Source: Bacteroidota bacterium (GTDB lineage: Bacteria; Bacteroidota; Bacteroidia; Chitinophagales; Chitinophagaceae). From it: a stretch of DNA of 10,109 nt. The position numbers were made by a program, and so were the translations under genes. Every line of letters starts with the position of its first letter. The first letter of the stretch is position 1. The DNA lies in the NCBI GenBank assembly GCA_947461015.1, contig CANHIR010000061.1, forward strand, positions 1-10,109, written 5' to 3'. Below the pieces are notes generated by a model. It ran no database searches, was not told the origin of the DNA, and saw only the letters and a program-made list of their open reading frames with translations. Shown here piece after piece: positions 1 to 7,329 of this stretch.

Positions 1-2
1 AG

Positions 3-74
3 TGTGTGGAATTGTCCACCGGTCATGTTTATTCTTTTAGTGCACTTACCGAAGTAAAAGTGATCCAAGGCTAA
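3..74 (+). CDS. C-terminal fragment of an unidentified gene (5' end outside the window)
   Basis: Frame 3 of the + strand is open from the window edge to a TAA at 72-74 and encodes 23 residues ending in LTEVKVIQG. The other two + frames also close in this stretch but give less protein-like peptides (one Trp/Cys/Pro-rich, one stopping at base 39). The residue mix and the hairpin just downstream fit the end of a real gene convergent with sucC. The piece is too short to assign to a family, and I do not recognise it. It is not sucD, which would have to lie on the other strand to share an operon with sucC. The call rests on composition and context only. Confidence 0.35.
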   Translation, partial: CVELSTGHVYSFSALTEVKVIQG

Positions 75-96
75 TAATTTTAATCACATAAGAGCA

Positions 97-139
97 TTTT
101 TCAAAGCCATTATTTTCTCCGAAAATGGCGTATGAAAAA
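97..139. terminator. Nested hairpin between convergent genes, probable bidirectional terminator
   Basis: An outer 7-bp stem pairs TTTTTCA (97-103) with TGAAAAA (133-139). An inner 6-bp stem pairs GCCATT (106-111) with AATGGC (124-129). A further AGCA (93-96) and TGCT (143-146) can pair if the sucC stop codon bulges out. The A/T-only outer arms give a U-run on either strand. The position just after the sucC stop, and 22 bases past the stop of the upstream fragment, suits a shared terminator. The structure is drawn by eye with no energy calculation. Confidence 0.45.
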
Positions 140-1351
140 TTATGCTACCGCTTGCTTCACTAAGTCAGCAGCCTCACTCAATAAGATTGCAGATTGAACC
201 TTCAGTCCACTCTCATCAATTAATTTTTTAGCTTCCACAGCATTCGTTCCTTGTAAACGAACAATGATAGGGATATTGATATTGCCTAATTTGTTGAAAG
301 CCTCAATTACACCAGCAGCAACACGATCACAACGAACGATACCGCCAAAGATGTTAATTAAAATAGCTTTTACATTAGGATCTTTCATGATAATTCTAAA
401 TCCAGCTTCCACTGTTTGTGCGTTTGCAGTACCTCCCACGTCTAAGAAGTTAGCTGGCTCACCACCACTTAACTTAATCATATCCATAGTAGCCATTGCA
501 AGGCCTGCACCATTTACCATACAGCCTACATTACCGTCTAATTTTACAAAGTTTAGGTTAAACTCACCTGCTTCAACCTCGGTTGGATCTTCTTCTGTTA
601 CATCACGCATTGCCAATAAATCAGGGTGACGCATTAATGCGTTGTCATCTAAATTCATTTTACAATCCACTGCTATAATTTTGTCATCCGATGTTTTAAA
701 TAGTGGATTAATTTCAAGCATCGCACAATCTAATCCTACATAAGCGTTATATAAGTTGGTTACGAATTTTACGCAGTTCTTTAATGCCTCACCACTTAAA
801 CCTAAGTTAAAAGCAATTTTTCTTGCTTGGAATCCTTGTAAGCCACCACCTGGGTGTACCCATTCTTTATATATTTTTTCAGGAGTATCATGTGCTACGT
901 CCTCAATGTTCATTCCTCCTTCGGTACTATACATAATCACATTCATTCCTTTAGTACGGTCTAAAAGGATAGATAAATAAAATTCTTTTGTTGGTTGAGG
1001 ACCATCATAATATACGTCCTGTGCAACTAAAATTTGGTTCACTACTTTTCCAGCAGCACCTGTTTGAATAGTTACTAAAGTGCCTCCCAAAATATTTTTT
1101 GCAAATTTTTCAATGTCTTCAGCCGACTTGCCAACCGCTACGCCACGTTGATCGGTACCCACAATTGAACCTTTACCACGTCCACCAGCATGTATTTGTG
1201 CTTTTACAACTGCAAACTTATTATTGGTCTCAGTAGCAATTTTTTGATAAGCCGCAACAGCGTCTTCAACATTTTTTACAGCGACTCCTTCTTGAACGGG
1301 TACATTGTACTTTTTCAGTAACTCTTTAGCTTGATATTCGTGCAGATTCAT
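140..1351 (-). CDS. sucC: Succinyl-CoA synthetase (ADP-forming) beta subunit
   Basis: This is the beta subunit of succinate-CoA ligase, which with the alpha subunit SucD interconverts succinyl-CoA and succinate with formation or use of a nucleoside triphosphate in the TCA cycle (cytoplasm). The 403 residues are slightly longer than the E. coli protein (about 388). The N-terminus MNLHEYQAKELL is the classic start of the family. An ATP-grasp domain follows, with the glycine-rich KAQIHAGGRGKG (50-61) and GLDCAMLEINPL (206-217, metal/nucleotide-binding region). The C-terminal CoA-ligase domain has GNVGCMVNGAGLAMATMD (273-290), FLDVGG (302-307) and NIFGGIVRCD (333-342). The ATG at 1351 fits this N-terminus exactly, and no Shine-Dalgarno is visible. 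No sucD is adjacent, so the alpha subunit must be elsewhere. No clear -33/-7 promoter was found on the - strand upstream. Confidence 0.97.
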   Translation of the reverse strand: MNLHEYQAKELLKKYNVPVQEGVAVKNVEDAVAAYQKIATETNNKFAVVKAQIHAGGRGKGSIVGTDQRGVAVGKSAEDIEKFAKNILGGTLVTIQTGAAGKVVNQILVAQDVYYDGPQPTKEFYLSILLDRTKGMNVIMYSTEGGMNIEDVAHDTPEKIYKEWVHPGGGLQGFQARKIAFNLGLSGEALKNCVKFVTNLYNAYVGLDCAMLEINPLFKTSDDKIIAVDCKMNLDDNALMRHPDLLAMRDVTEEDPTEVEAGEFNLNFVKLDGNVGCMVNGAGLAMATMDMIKLSGGEPANFLDVGGTANAQTVEAGFRIIMKDPNVKAILINIFGGIVRCDRVAAGVIEAFNKLGNINIPIIVRLQGTNAVEAKKLIDESGLKVQSAILLSEAADLVKQAVA

Positions 1352-1434
1352 TTTATAGAAATTTTGGCGAAGATACTAGATAAAAATCAGATATTTAGGT
1401 TGTTATTTTATCAAATTACGATATAAAACTAAAT

Positions 1435-1465
1435 TTTGTTGTTTAAACATTGATTAGTATTTTTG
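1435..1465 (+). promoter_or_regulatory. Bacteroidota-type promoter for the YceI-family gene
   Basis: TTTG at 1435-1438 (-33 element) is followed after 19 bases by TATTTTTG at 1458-1465, an exact match to the TAnnTTTG -7 element of the Bacteroidota housekeeping sigma factor. Transcription would begin near 1471, giving a leader of roughly 50 bases before the ATG at 1524. The region is AT-rich, so chance matches are possible, but both boxes and their spacing agree. Confidence 0.65.
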
Positions 1466-1523
1466 AACTGTATTGTATTTATAAGATATTCATTAAAATA
1501 TTAAAACGAACAAACCAATTTGT

Positions 1524-2093
1524 ATGAAAAAAAACATCTTTACCACTTTGATCTTCGCATCTATTACCTTGTTCTCATTTGGACAAAAAAAAGCAGTTGT
1601 CCCTGTAACCAACTTTACCATTGATTCAAGTAAAAGTAAAGTAGATTGGGTAGGTTCTAAAAAAAGCGATTTTCACACCGGCTACTTTCCTGTTAAATCG
1701 GGTGTAGTTAATGTTGCTGGTGGCAAATTGGTAGGTGGTAATTTTGTGATTGATATTGCAGGCTTGAAAGTGACAGATGGTGCAGGTGAGAAATTACAAG
1801 GACATTTACTTTCTGATGCCTTTTTTAATGCAGTTGCATTTGGTGAAGCAACTTTCACCATTACTAAAGTGAGCAACCTAAAGGATAATAAAGCAAATAT
1901 TACGGGCATGCTTTCCTTGCATGGCGTTAAAGCACCAATTACATTTACTGCTTACATTAGAAATGCAGACGAAAAAGGATTGTTTGCAGAAGCATTTTTT
2001 CCTTTAAATAGATCACTTTTTGGAATTAACTATAATTTAGGAACGAACACAGATGTTCAATTGGCAATTCATATTTACGGTAGTAAATTATAA
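1524..2093 (+). CDS. Secreted YceI family protein
   Basis: The protein has 189 residues with an N-terminal signal peptide: basic MKKN, a hydrophobic stretch at about 5-19, and a likely cleavage around SFG-Q (18-21), a pattern common in this phylum. The mature part is a YceI-type lipocalin-like beta-barrel, a family known to bind polyisoprenoids or amphiphiles in the periplasm. Visible family marks are FTIDSSKSKVDWVG (31-44), HTGYF (51-55), the LLSDAFFNAVAFGEATFTI region (95-113), LSLHGVKAPITF (130-141) and FPLNRSLFGINY (159-170). The gene stands alone, with its own promoter upstream and a strong hairpin downstream. The ligand cannot be read from the sequence. The ATG is the only start that keeps the whole signal peptide. 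Confidence 0.9.
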   Translation: MKKNIFTTLIFASITLFSFGQKKAVVPVTNFTIDSSKSKVDWVGSKKSDFHTGYFPVKSGVVNVAGGKLVGGNFVIDIAGLKVTDGAGEKLQGHLLSDAFFNAVAFGEATFTITKVSNLKDNKANITGMLSLHGVKAPITFTAYIRNADEKGLFAEAFFPLNRSLFGINYNLGTNTDVQLAIHIYGSKL

Positions 2094-2111
2094 TTTCATT
2101 GTAGAATTATC

Positions 2112-2144
2112 ATAAAGAAGGCCTCTATTTGAGGCCTTCTTTAT
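2112..2144. terminator. Bidirectional intrinsic terminator between the YceI and DinB-like genes
   Basis: A perfect 14-bp inverted repeat, ATAAAGAAGGCCTC (2112-2125) and GAGGCCTTCTTTAT (2131-2144), surrounds a five-base loop TATTT. The stem has a GC-rich core (GGCCTC) and A/T-rich outer ends, so either strand yields a hairpin ending in a U-rich run. It lies 18 bases after the YceI stop on the + strand and 10 bases after the DinB-like stop on the - strand. Confidence 0.9.
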
Positions 2145-2154
2145 TTATTTCCTT

Positions 2155-2667
2155 TTATACTCCGTAGCGTTCTTTTAATATATGTAAATGATGTAATGCA
2201 TGGCCAAATATAATAAAGCCTAGGGCATTCACTGAGATTGCATTTTCATTGGCCTTACCTATACTTTTCATTTGATCTTCTGTAAAAGAAGTAAACAATA
2301 AGTTTGTAGACTGTCTTACAACCCTCCATTCAACTAACATATCCTTCCAGTTTCTATTTGCAGCAGTAGCATTTTTTGCATATTCATTTTCATCAAATCC
2401 CAATAAGCTAGCAGGTTCTTTTCTAGATATTGCCAATGCGCGATAAGCAAAAATTCTTTCTGTATCTATCACATGCTGTAACATTTGTTTAATGGTCCAT
2501 TTGTCTTCACCATAAGCATAATTTGTTCTTTCCGCAGGGATGGCAGCCCATGATTCTGTGATTCGTTCATGGTATTGTTGAACCAAAATTGAATAGTCTT
2601 TCCCACTTGTATAATTAATGTAGGTTTGATAAAATGGACTGTATTCGGTCGCACTAGGTCGGGGCAT
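2155..2667 (-). CDS. DinB family protein (putative metal-binding four-helix bundle)
   Basis: This is a 170-residue protein of the DinB/YfiT superfamily, all-helical proteins that hold a divalent metal with three histidines. Some relatives are thiol transferases or thiol-dependent enzymes; many are uncharacterised. The likely ligands are His65 (KQMLQHVIDTER, 60-71), His156 and His160 (GHALHHLHILKERY, 155-168), with the usual spacing and the typical ending ERYGV. The YGEDKWTIKQ stretch (52-61) before the first His is also common in Bacteroidota members. There is no signal peptide, so it should be cytoplasmic. The ATG lies 2 bases after the subtilase stop, making it the last gene of the five-gene - strand unit, before a strong terminator. 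The substrate is unknown. The link to the DNA-damage dinB name is historical and should not be read as a polymerase. Confidence 0.88.
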   Translation of the reverse strand: MPRPSATEYSPFYQTYINYTSGKDYSILVQQYHERITESWAAIPAERTNYAYGEDKWTIKQMLQHVIDTERIFAYRALAISRKEPASLLGFDENEYAKNATAANRNWKDMLVEWRVVRQSTNLLFTSFTEDQMKSIGKANENAISVNALGFIIFGHALHHLHILKERYGV

Positions 2668-2669
2668 AT

Positions 2670-4328
2670 TTATTTTGTTTTTATTTTTATTGTTTTTGCG
2701 TTGCTATATTTTGCAGCTAATTGTATTGCGTTTGAGGCGTTTACAATTCCGCCAGCTGCAGCTATTTCGGGCAAGCTTTTTGAAGTTTCTTTTTCTGGAA
2801 CTATGTATTTTTGGTTAAGATCAGTTGGTTTCCATACACTTTGCATGATAATCTTTTTCACTTCTACAGCCGAAAGATTCGGGTAATAGGAACGAATCAT
2901 TGCAGCAATGTGACTCACAATTGGAGAAGACATACTTGTACCTTGTAAATAACCATGGTTGTTTTGGCCAGGCAATGTTGAATAAATTTTATTTCCTGGT
3001 GACAACACATCTACAATCCTTGGTCCATAATTGCTGAAATCTGTAAGAAGGGTATTGTTTATGAATTCGTCGCTACTTGCGGCAACGGTTAATACGTTTT
3101 TCGAAGTATCGTTTAAATAACTAGAGTAGGGATTGGGATATACCGCTTTGCTATCTAAATCGTAATACTCATTTCCTGCAGAATGAATGATGAGTACATC
3201 CTTAGTAGCCGCATATCTAATGGCATTATCCACCCAAATTTGCTCTGGGGAAAAAGATTTGCCAAAACTCATGTTTATGATTTTGGCGCCATTGTCTACA
3301 GCGTAATAAATACCAAGTGCAATATCTTTATCATATTCATCACCATCTGGAACCACTCTTACCCCCATAATTTTTAAATCAGGGTATAATGAATTTACCT
3401 TCCATGCACTATCGGGAATACTTGCAACCAACCCTGCAACGTGAGTTCCATGTTTTGCATTTGGACCAGTGATATCATTGTTGCCATAAAATTTATCAGA
3501 TAAATTTTCATAATTATCCTTGATAATCTCGGCTCTAATGGGAGCGGGTGGAGTGATTTTAGCCTTGGAAGATTTTTCTTTACCTTCTATATATTCATTT
3601 AATTCATCGATAATTTCGTTAAAGGGTGTTTCCCTTTCAATTCCAAGTAGGTTAATGGTTCTTAAATACGCCATTTTAGCGTCTAGCGTATTGCGACCTA
3701 ATGGTTGAAAGGATATTAATTTTTCAACAGTAAAGCTTGAGTCATTCATTTCTCGAACAATGGTATTGCCTAACTTTTTTAAGGCATTGGTAGCAATGCC
3801 CATATAACGCAAATTGGCTGCATCTTCATCCGAAAATTCAATTTCTAATGCAGCTTGTTGCCACATTTCGTATTGTTTTTTTTGTGTTGGATTTAATTGA
3901 TTAATATCTATTTTTTGACCTTCATAGATATGCTTGTATTTGTGGTAAACCCTGCTTTTTTCGTCAGAAGCTTTATTGATATTGCTACCATCTTTTCCAC
4001 CTAAAAAATTCCAGCCATGTATATCATCAATGTATCCATTGTGGTCATCGTCAACACCATTGTTTGGAATTTCTTTTTTGTTGAGCCAAAGTTTACTTTT
4101 TATTTCAATATTATTGGTGTCTACTCCGCCATCCATTACTGCAACCACGATAGGCGATGGTTTCAGTGACAATGTGCTTATTTTTTGATAAGCCTGATAA
4201 AGACTTATGCCGTGCACATGATCTTGTGTATAATCCTTCCAATGCCAATTTTGACTTGGAGCAACAGCTTGTCCAAAACTTGCTGTTTGCAAGCATATGA
4301 GTATACCAATTATTGAAATCCTATTCAT
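2670..4328 (-). CDS. Secreted S8 family serine peptidase (subtilase) with a long Asp-His insertion
   Basis: The protein has 552 residues with a signal peptide (hydrophobic 4-18, probable cleavage near SFG-Q, 17-20). The subtilisin triad is complete: Asp66 in VVAVMDGGVD (61-70), His293 in HGTHVAG (293-299), and Ser465 in GTSMSSP (463-469). Asn386 in HSAGNE (382-387) is the oxyanion residue. Asp and His are about 227 residues apart, far more than in a minimal subtilisin. The insert begins with NNGVDDDHNGYIDDIHGW (89-106), an Asp/Asn-rich turn that may bind calcium, and continues with a mostly polar, helix-like stretch to about 280. There is no recognisable type IX secretion C-terminal domain, so it is probably periplasmic or released after Sec export. 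The mature enzyme starts almost directly with the catalytic domain, with no inhibitor-like propeptide. It sits 3 bases after the aldehyde dehydrogenase gene. Target proteins are unknown. Confidence 0.93.
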   Translation of the reverse strand: MNRISIIGILICLQTASFGQAVAPSQNWHWKDYTQDHVHGISLYQAYQKISTLSLKPSPIVVAVMDGGVDTNNIEIKSKLWLNKKEIPNNGVDDDHNGYIDDIHGWNFLGGKDGSNINKASDEKSRVYHKYKHIYEGQKIDINQLNPTQKKQYEMWQQAALEIEFSDEDAANLRYMGIATNALKKLGNTIVREMNDSSFTVEKLISFQPLGRNTLDAKMAYLRTINLLGIERETPFNEIIDELNEYIEGKEKSSKAKITPPAPIRAEIIKDNYENLSDKFYGNNDITGPNAKHGTHVAGLVASIPDSAWKVNSLYPDLKIMGVRVVPDGDEYDKDIALGIYYAVDNGAKIINMSFGKSFSPEQIWVDNAIRYAATKDVLIIHSAGNEYYDLDSKAVYPNPYSSYLNDTSKNVLTVAASSDEFINNTLLTDFSNYGPRIVDVLSPGNKIYSTLPGQNNHGYLQGTSMSSPIVSHIAAMIRSYYPNLSAVEVKKIIMQSVWKPTDLNQKYIVPEKETSKSLPEIAAAGGIVNASNAIQLAAKYSNAKTIKIKTK

Positions 4329-4331
4329 ACA

Positions 4332-5855
4332 TTAAAAATCAAATTTTATACCTTGTGCAAGCGGGAGTGTAGTGCTCCAATTAATTGTGTTCGTTTGACG
4401 ACGCATGTATGCTTTCCATGCATCACTTCCACTTTCTCTTCCTCCACCTGTTTCTTTCTCTCCACCAAAGGCGCCGCCAATTTCCGCTCCACTTGTTCCA
4501 ATATTTACATTGGCAATGCCACAATCACTGCCTTGTGCGGATAAAAATAATTCAGACTCTCTCATATTCAATGTCATAATAGCAGAAGAAAGTCCTTGTG
4601 GCACATTGTTTTGAATTGCAATGGCTTGTTCAATAGTTGCATATTTCATAACGTACAAAATAGGAGCAAAAGTTTCATGTTGTACAATATTAAAAGTAGG
4701 ATCCGCAGCTGCAATACAAGGCTTTACGTAGCATCCACTTTCGAATCCGGCACCCTCTAAAACCCCGCCTTCAATTAAAAAGCTACCTCCTTCTTTTTTA
4801 CAGGCTTCAATACTTTTTAAATACAATGCAACGGCTTCTTTGTCTATCAATGGCCCCATATGATTATTGGCATCTAATGGATTTCCAATTTTTATTTGTT
4901 GATAAGCCTTGGTTAGTTTGGTCACAAATGAATCGTAAACTTTTTCATGTATGATTAATCGTCTTGTACTTGTACATCTTTGCCCTGCGGTACCCACTGC
5001 ACCAAATACGGCACCTATTAAGGACATATCTAAGTCGGCATTTTCAGTTATGATAATCGCATTATTGCCTCCTAATTCCAAAATGGTTTTCCCTAATCTT
5101 CCAGCAACTGCTTTATTTAATTCTTTTCCCATTCTTGTGGAACCCGTTGCAGAGACCAATGGAATGCTGGTATCATGACTCATCCATTCTCCTACTTCAC
5201 GCCCACCTTGTATTAAATTATTTACACCTTCGGGCACATTGTTATGAGCAAATACTTTTGCTACAATATTTTGAACCGCATTCCCGCACAATGGTGTCTT
5301 TTCACTTGGTTTCCAAACTGTAACATTACCACAAACCCATGCAAGCGCTGCATTCCAGCTCCAAACTGCAACAGGAAAATTAAATGCAGATATAATACCC
5401 ACAATACCCATTGGATGCCATTGTTCATACATACGATGAGCAGGTCTTTCGCTGTGCATTGTTAACCCATATAGCTGTCTGGATAATCCTACTGCAAAAT
5501 CACAGATATCAATCATTTCTTGAACCTCGCCTAAACCCTCTTGCAAGCTTTTTCCCATTTCATAACTTACCAACTGGCCTAATGCGTGTTTCTCTGCACG
5601 AAGTGCTTCCCCCAATTGCCTTACTACTTCACCTCGCTTTGGTGCGGGCCAATTTCTCCATGCTAAAAATGCGGATTGAGCAGTGGTGATTACTTTTTCA
5701 TAAGCTTCCTTATCTGTGCTATTTACAGATCCAATTAAATCCCCATTCACTGGTGAAAAACTTATGATAAGTTCGCCTTTACTTTTTACAATAGATGTGC
5801 CTGTTGAAGTTCCCTCGTTTTCCTTTTGCAACTTCAATGTTTGTAAGAATTCCAT
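4332..5855 (-). CDS. NAD-dependent aldehyde dehydrogenase, ALDH7 (antiquitin / piperideine-6-carboxylate dehydrogenase) type
   Basis: This 507-residue cytoplasmic enzyme oxidises an aldehyde to an acid with NAD(P)+. Active-site residues are present: Cys294 in GTAGQRCTSTRR (288-299), Glu260 in LELGGNN (259-265), Asn159 in AFNFPVAV (157-164), cofactor-binding WKPSE (181-185) and GSTRMG (238-243), and HETFAP (393-398). The C-terminal run IGTSGAEIGGAFGGEKETGGGRESGSDAWK (452-481 region) is characteristic of ALDH7, whose members oxidise alpha-aminoadipic semialdehyde (in equilibrium with piperideine-6-carboxylate) in lysine catabolism. Bacterial members are named AmaB or Pcd. That substrate is inferred from the family; no other lysine-degradation gene is in the window. 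The ATG lies 3 bases after the rfaE2 stop, inside the five-gene unit. Length is normal and no defect is seen. Confidence 0.93.
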   Translation of the reverse strand: MEFLQTLKLQKENEGTSTGTSIVKSKGELIISFSPVNGDLIGSVNSTDKEAYEKVITTAQSAFLAWRNWPAPKRGEVVRQLGEALRAEKHALGQLVSYEMGKSLQEGLGEVQEMIDICDFAVGLSRQLYGLTMHSERPAHRMYEQWHPMGIVGIISAFNFPVAVWSWNAALAWVCGNVTVWKPSEKTPLCGNAVQNIVAKVFAHNNVPEGVNNLIQGGREVGEWMSHDTSIPLVSATGSTRMGKELNKAVAGRLGKTILELGGNNAIIITENADLDMSLIGAVFGAVGTAGQRCTSTRRLIIHEKVYDSFVTKLTKAYQQIKIGNPLDANNHMGPLIDKEAVALYLKSIEACKKEGGSFLIEGGVLEGAGFESGCYVKPCIAAADPTFNIVQHETFAPILYVMKYATIEQAIAIQNNVPQGLSSAIMTLNMRESELFLSAQGSDCGIANVNIGTSGAEIGGAFGGEKETGGGRESGSDAWKAYMRRQTNTINWSTTLPLAQGIKFDF

Positions 5856-5858
5856 TTT

Positions 5859-6347
5859 TTATTTTTTTATTTTTTCAATAATATTCGTGGTAGAAAATCC
5901 TTCAACAATAGGATTGATAATTACTTTTCCGCCATTGGCTATAACTTCCTTTGCACCTACAATAGTATCAATTGTATAATCGCCTCCCTTTACTAAAACA
6001 TTGGGTAGCAGTTGAGCTATAATTTCTGAGGGGGTGTCTTCTTCAAAAATAACAACAGCGTCAACCATTGCTAAGTTAGCAATAATAATTGCCCGGCTTG
6101 CAGTATCATTAATTGGCCTGTCATCCCCTTTTAATCTTTTAATACTAGCATCGCTATTTAAACCCACTATTAAAAAATCAGCTTCTTTGGCAGCTTGCGC
6201 GATAGAAAATAAATGACCTGGGTGAAGAATATCAAAACATCCATTGGTAAATGAGCAGGTTTTACCCAAAAGGCGCCATCCATGAATCATTGCTTTTGCT
6301 TGATCCAATGACATGATTTTTTTTTCAAAACCTTCTACAAAACGCAT
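5859..6347 (-). CDS. rfaE2: D-glycero-beta-D-manno-heptose 1-phosphate adenylyltransferase
   Basis: This nucleotidyltransferase activates heptose 1-phosphate with ATP to ADP-heptose, the donor for LPS inner core or other surface glycans (cytoplasm). The 162-residue protein corresponds only to the C-terminal half of E. coli HldE. The kinase half (RfaE1/HldA) is not here, as is usual where the activities are split. Motifs: TNGCFDILHPGHL (34-46) with the HxGH signature at 42-45, GLNSDASIKRLKG (62-74), LVKGGDY (118-124) and the closing EGFSTTNII (149-157). The ATG at 6347 is one base after the preceding stop. An internal Met12 (MSLDQAKAM) is a possible alternative start, and alignment would decide. 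Its tight coupling with the membrane protein gene upstream suggests a shared role in envelope glycan assembly (inference). Confidence 0.94.
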   Translation of the reverse strand: MRFVEGFEKKIMSLDQAKAMIHGWRLLGKTCSFTNGCFDILHPGHLFSIAQAAKEADFLIVGLNSDASIKRLKGDDRPINDTASRAIIIANLAMVDAVVIFEEDTPSEIIAQLLPNVLVKGGDYTIDTIVGAKEVIANGGKVIINPIVEGFSTTNIIEKIKK

Positions 6348-6348
6348 A

Positions 6349-7329
6349 TTATTTTGCTTTTTTATTAATGATAGGCAATAGAATTAGTCCAATACCTCCT
6401 AAAATTAATAAGATAATAAACTGTGAAAACCATTGTACAGTTCCATTGGCTAATCCTAAAGAATATTTTACCCCATTGAGTTCAAGCACTTTGGCCATTA
6501 AAAATGCGTAAGCGCCTATACCTCCTGGTGTAATAATCATTCCAATACTACCAAATGCCAAACAACTTAAAGCTGTTGCAAGAGAGCTTTCGGTCCCTGG
6601 CGTGCCATATAGTCCAACATAGGTAGCTGCAAAATACATAAACCATATCCCAAAAGAATACAAAAAGAATAGGTTATGCTTTTTCAATTTTGTTGCACTA
6701 ATAACACCTTCCCAAACTCCAGTGATGATAAGTTTTATGCTTTTTATTATTTTTTGCATTTTTCTTTTAAAAACAAAAAGCAACAATAAGCTAAGGAGGA
6801 TTGCCCCTGCAATAATATAAAGTAATAAGTGATTGTTTTTAGGTTGATTATTTTGACTTGCAAATGAATTTATTTGAAGCCATCCCGCTTGAATCACCGG
6901 GAATTGAAAAATGAGGGCAAGCGTAAAAACAATTCCTAAACTAATTACATCAAATGCGCGCTCGGCAACAATGGTACCCACAATTTTCTCTGCGGGGACT
7001 TTTTCATATTTAGATAACAAAGTACATTTTAACACTTCACCTAATCGGGGCACCGCTAAATTGGCTAAATAACCTATTAAGACAGCTAAAAAGGTGTTTG
7101 AAATGGATGGTTTGTAGCCTAGGGGCTCCATAATTAGCCTCCATCTTAGCGCCCTCAAGAAATTTGAAAAGGTAAGCATAATGAAAACAGGGATTAAAAT
7201 CCAGTATCTGGTTGTTCTTAGCGCTTGGGTGAAATCATTCCAATCTTTCGCTGGAATTTGTTGTAAACTCCACCAAATCAGCAAAATACCAATTAATAAG
7301 AAAAAAGCTATTTTAAGGAATTTACCCAT
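6349..7329 (-). CDS. Flippase-like / lysylphosphatidylglycerol synthase TM-domain membrane protein (UPF0104 type)
   Basis: This is a 326-residue polytopic inner-membrane protein. Hydrophobic segments are visible at about 5-20, 42-58, 78-95, 127-144, 166-187, 220-240, 250-268 and 300-322, giving roughly seven to eight helices. Family marks of the LPG-synthase TM domain include RALRWRLIMEP (59-69), NLAVPRLGEVLKC (90-102), GTIVAERAFD (118-127) and ITPGGIGAYAFLM (266-278). The soluble aminoacyl-transfer domain of MprF is absent, so lysyl-lipid synthesis is unlikely. Stand-alone members are suspected lipid or lipid-linked glycan translocators, without firm proof. The frame extends to a TTG at 7356, but ATG 7329 (MGKFLKIAFF) gives a normal membrane N-terminus and is preferred. 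It is the first gene of the five-gene unit and ends one base before rfaE2, which supports an envelope-glycan link (inference). Confidence 0.9.
   Translation of the reverse strand: MGKFLKIAFFLLIGILLIWWSLQQIPAKDWNDFTQALRTTRYWILIPVFIMLTFSNFLRALRWRLIMEPLGYKPSISNTFLAVLIGYLANLAVPRLGEVLKCTLLSKYEKVPAEKIVGTIVAERAFDVISLGIVFTLALIFQFPVIQAGWLQINSFASQNNQPKNNHLLLYIIAGAILLSLLLLFVFKRKMQKIIKSIKLIITGVWEGVISATKLKKHNLFFLYSFGIWFMYFAATYVGLYGTPGTESSLATALSCLAFGSIGMIITPGGIGAYAFLMAKVLELNGVKYSLGLANGTVQWFSQFIILLILGGIGLILLPIINKKAK

Noticed and set aside
264..629. Open + strand frame of 121 codons
   Set aside because: It lies wholly antisense to sucC, has low-complexity hydrophobic and Pro/Ser composition and no recognisable motif. 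It is a shadow of the real gene.
1368..1375. TATCTTCG on the - strand as a -7 box for sucC
   Set aside because: It would leave a leader of only about 10 bases, and no TTTG lies at the required distance upstream.
4353..5689. Several overlapping + strand open frames of 60-90 codons
   Set aside because: All are antisense to the ALDH7 gene, overlap each other in different frames and are rich in Cys, His and Ser, as expected for complementary-strand shadows.
5856..5877. T-rich run between rfaE2 and the aldehyde dehydrogenase gene as a possible terminator or slippage site
   Set aside because: No hairpin is next to it and the gap is only 3 bases. The run mostly encodes the lysine-rich end of RfaE2, and both frames are intact.
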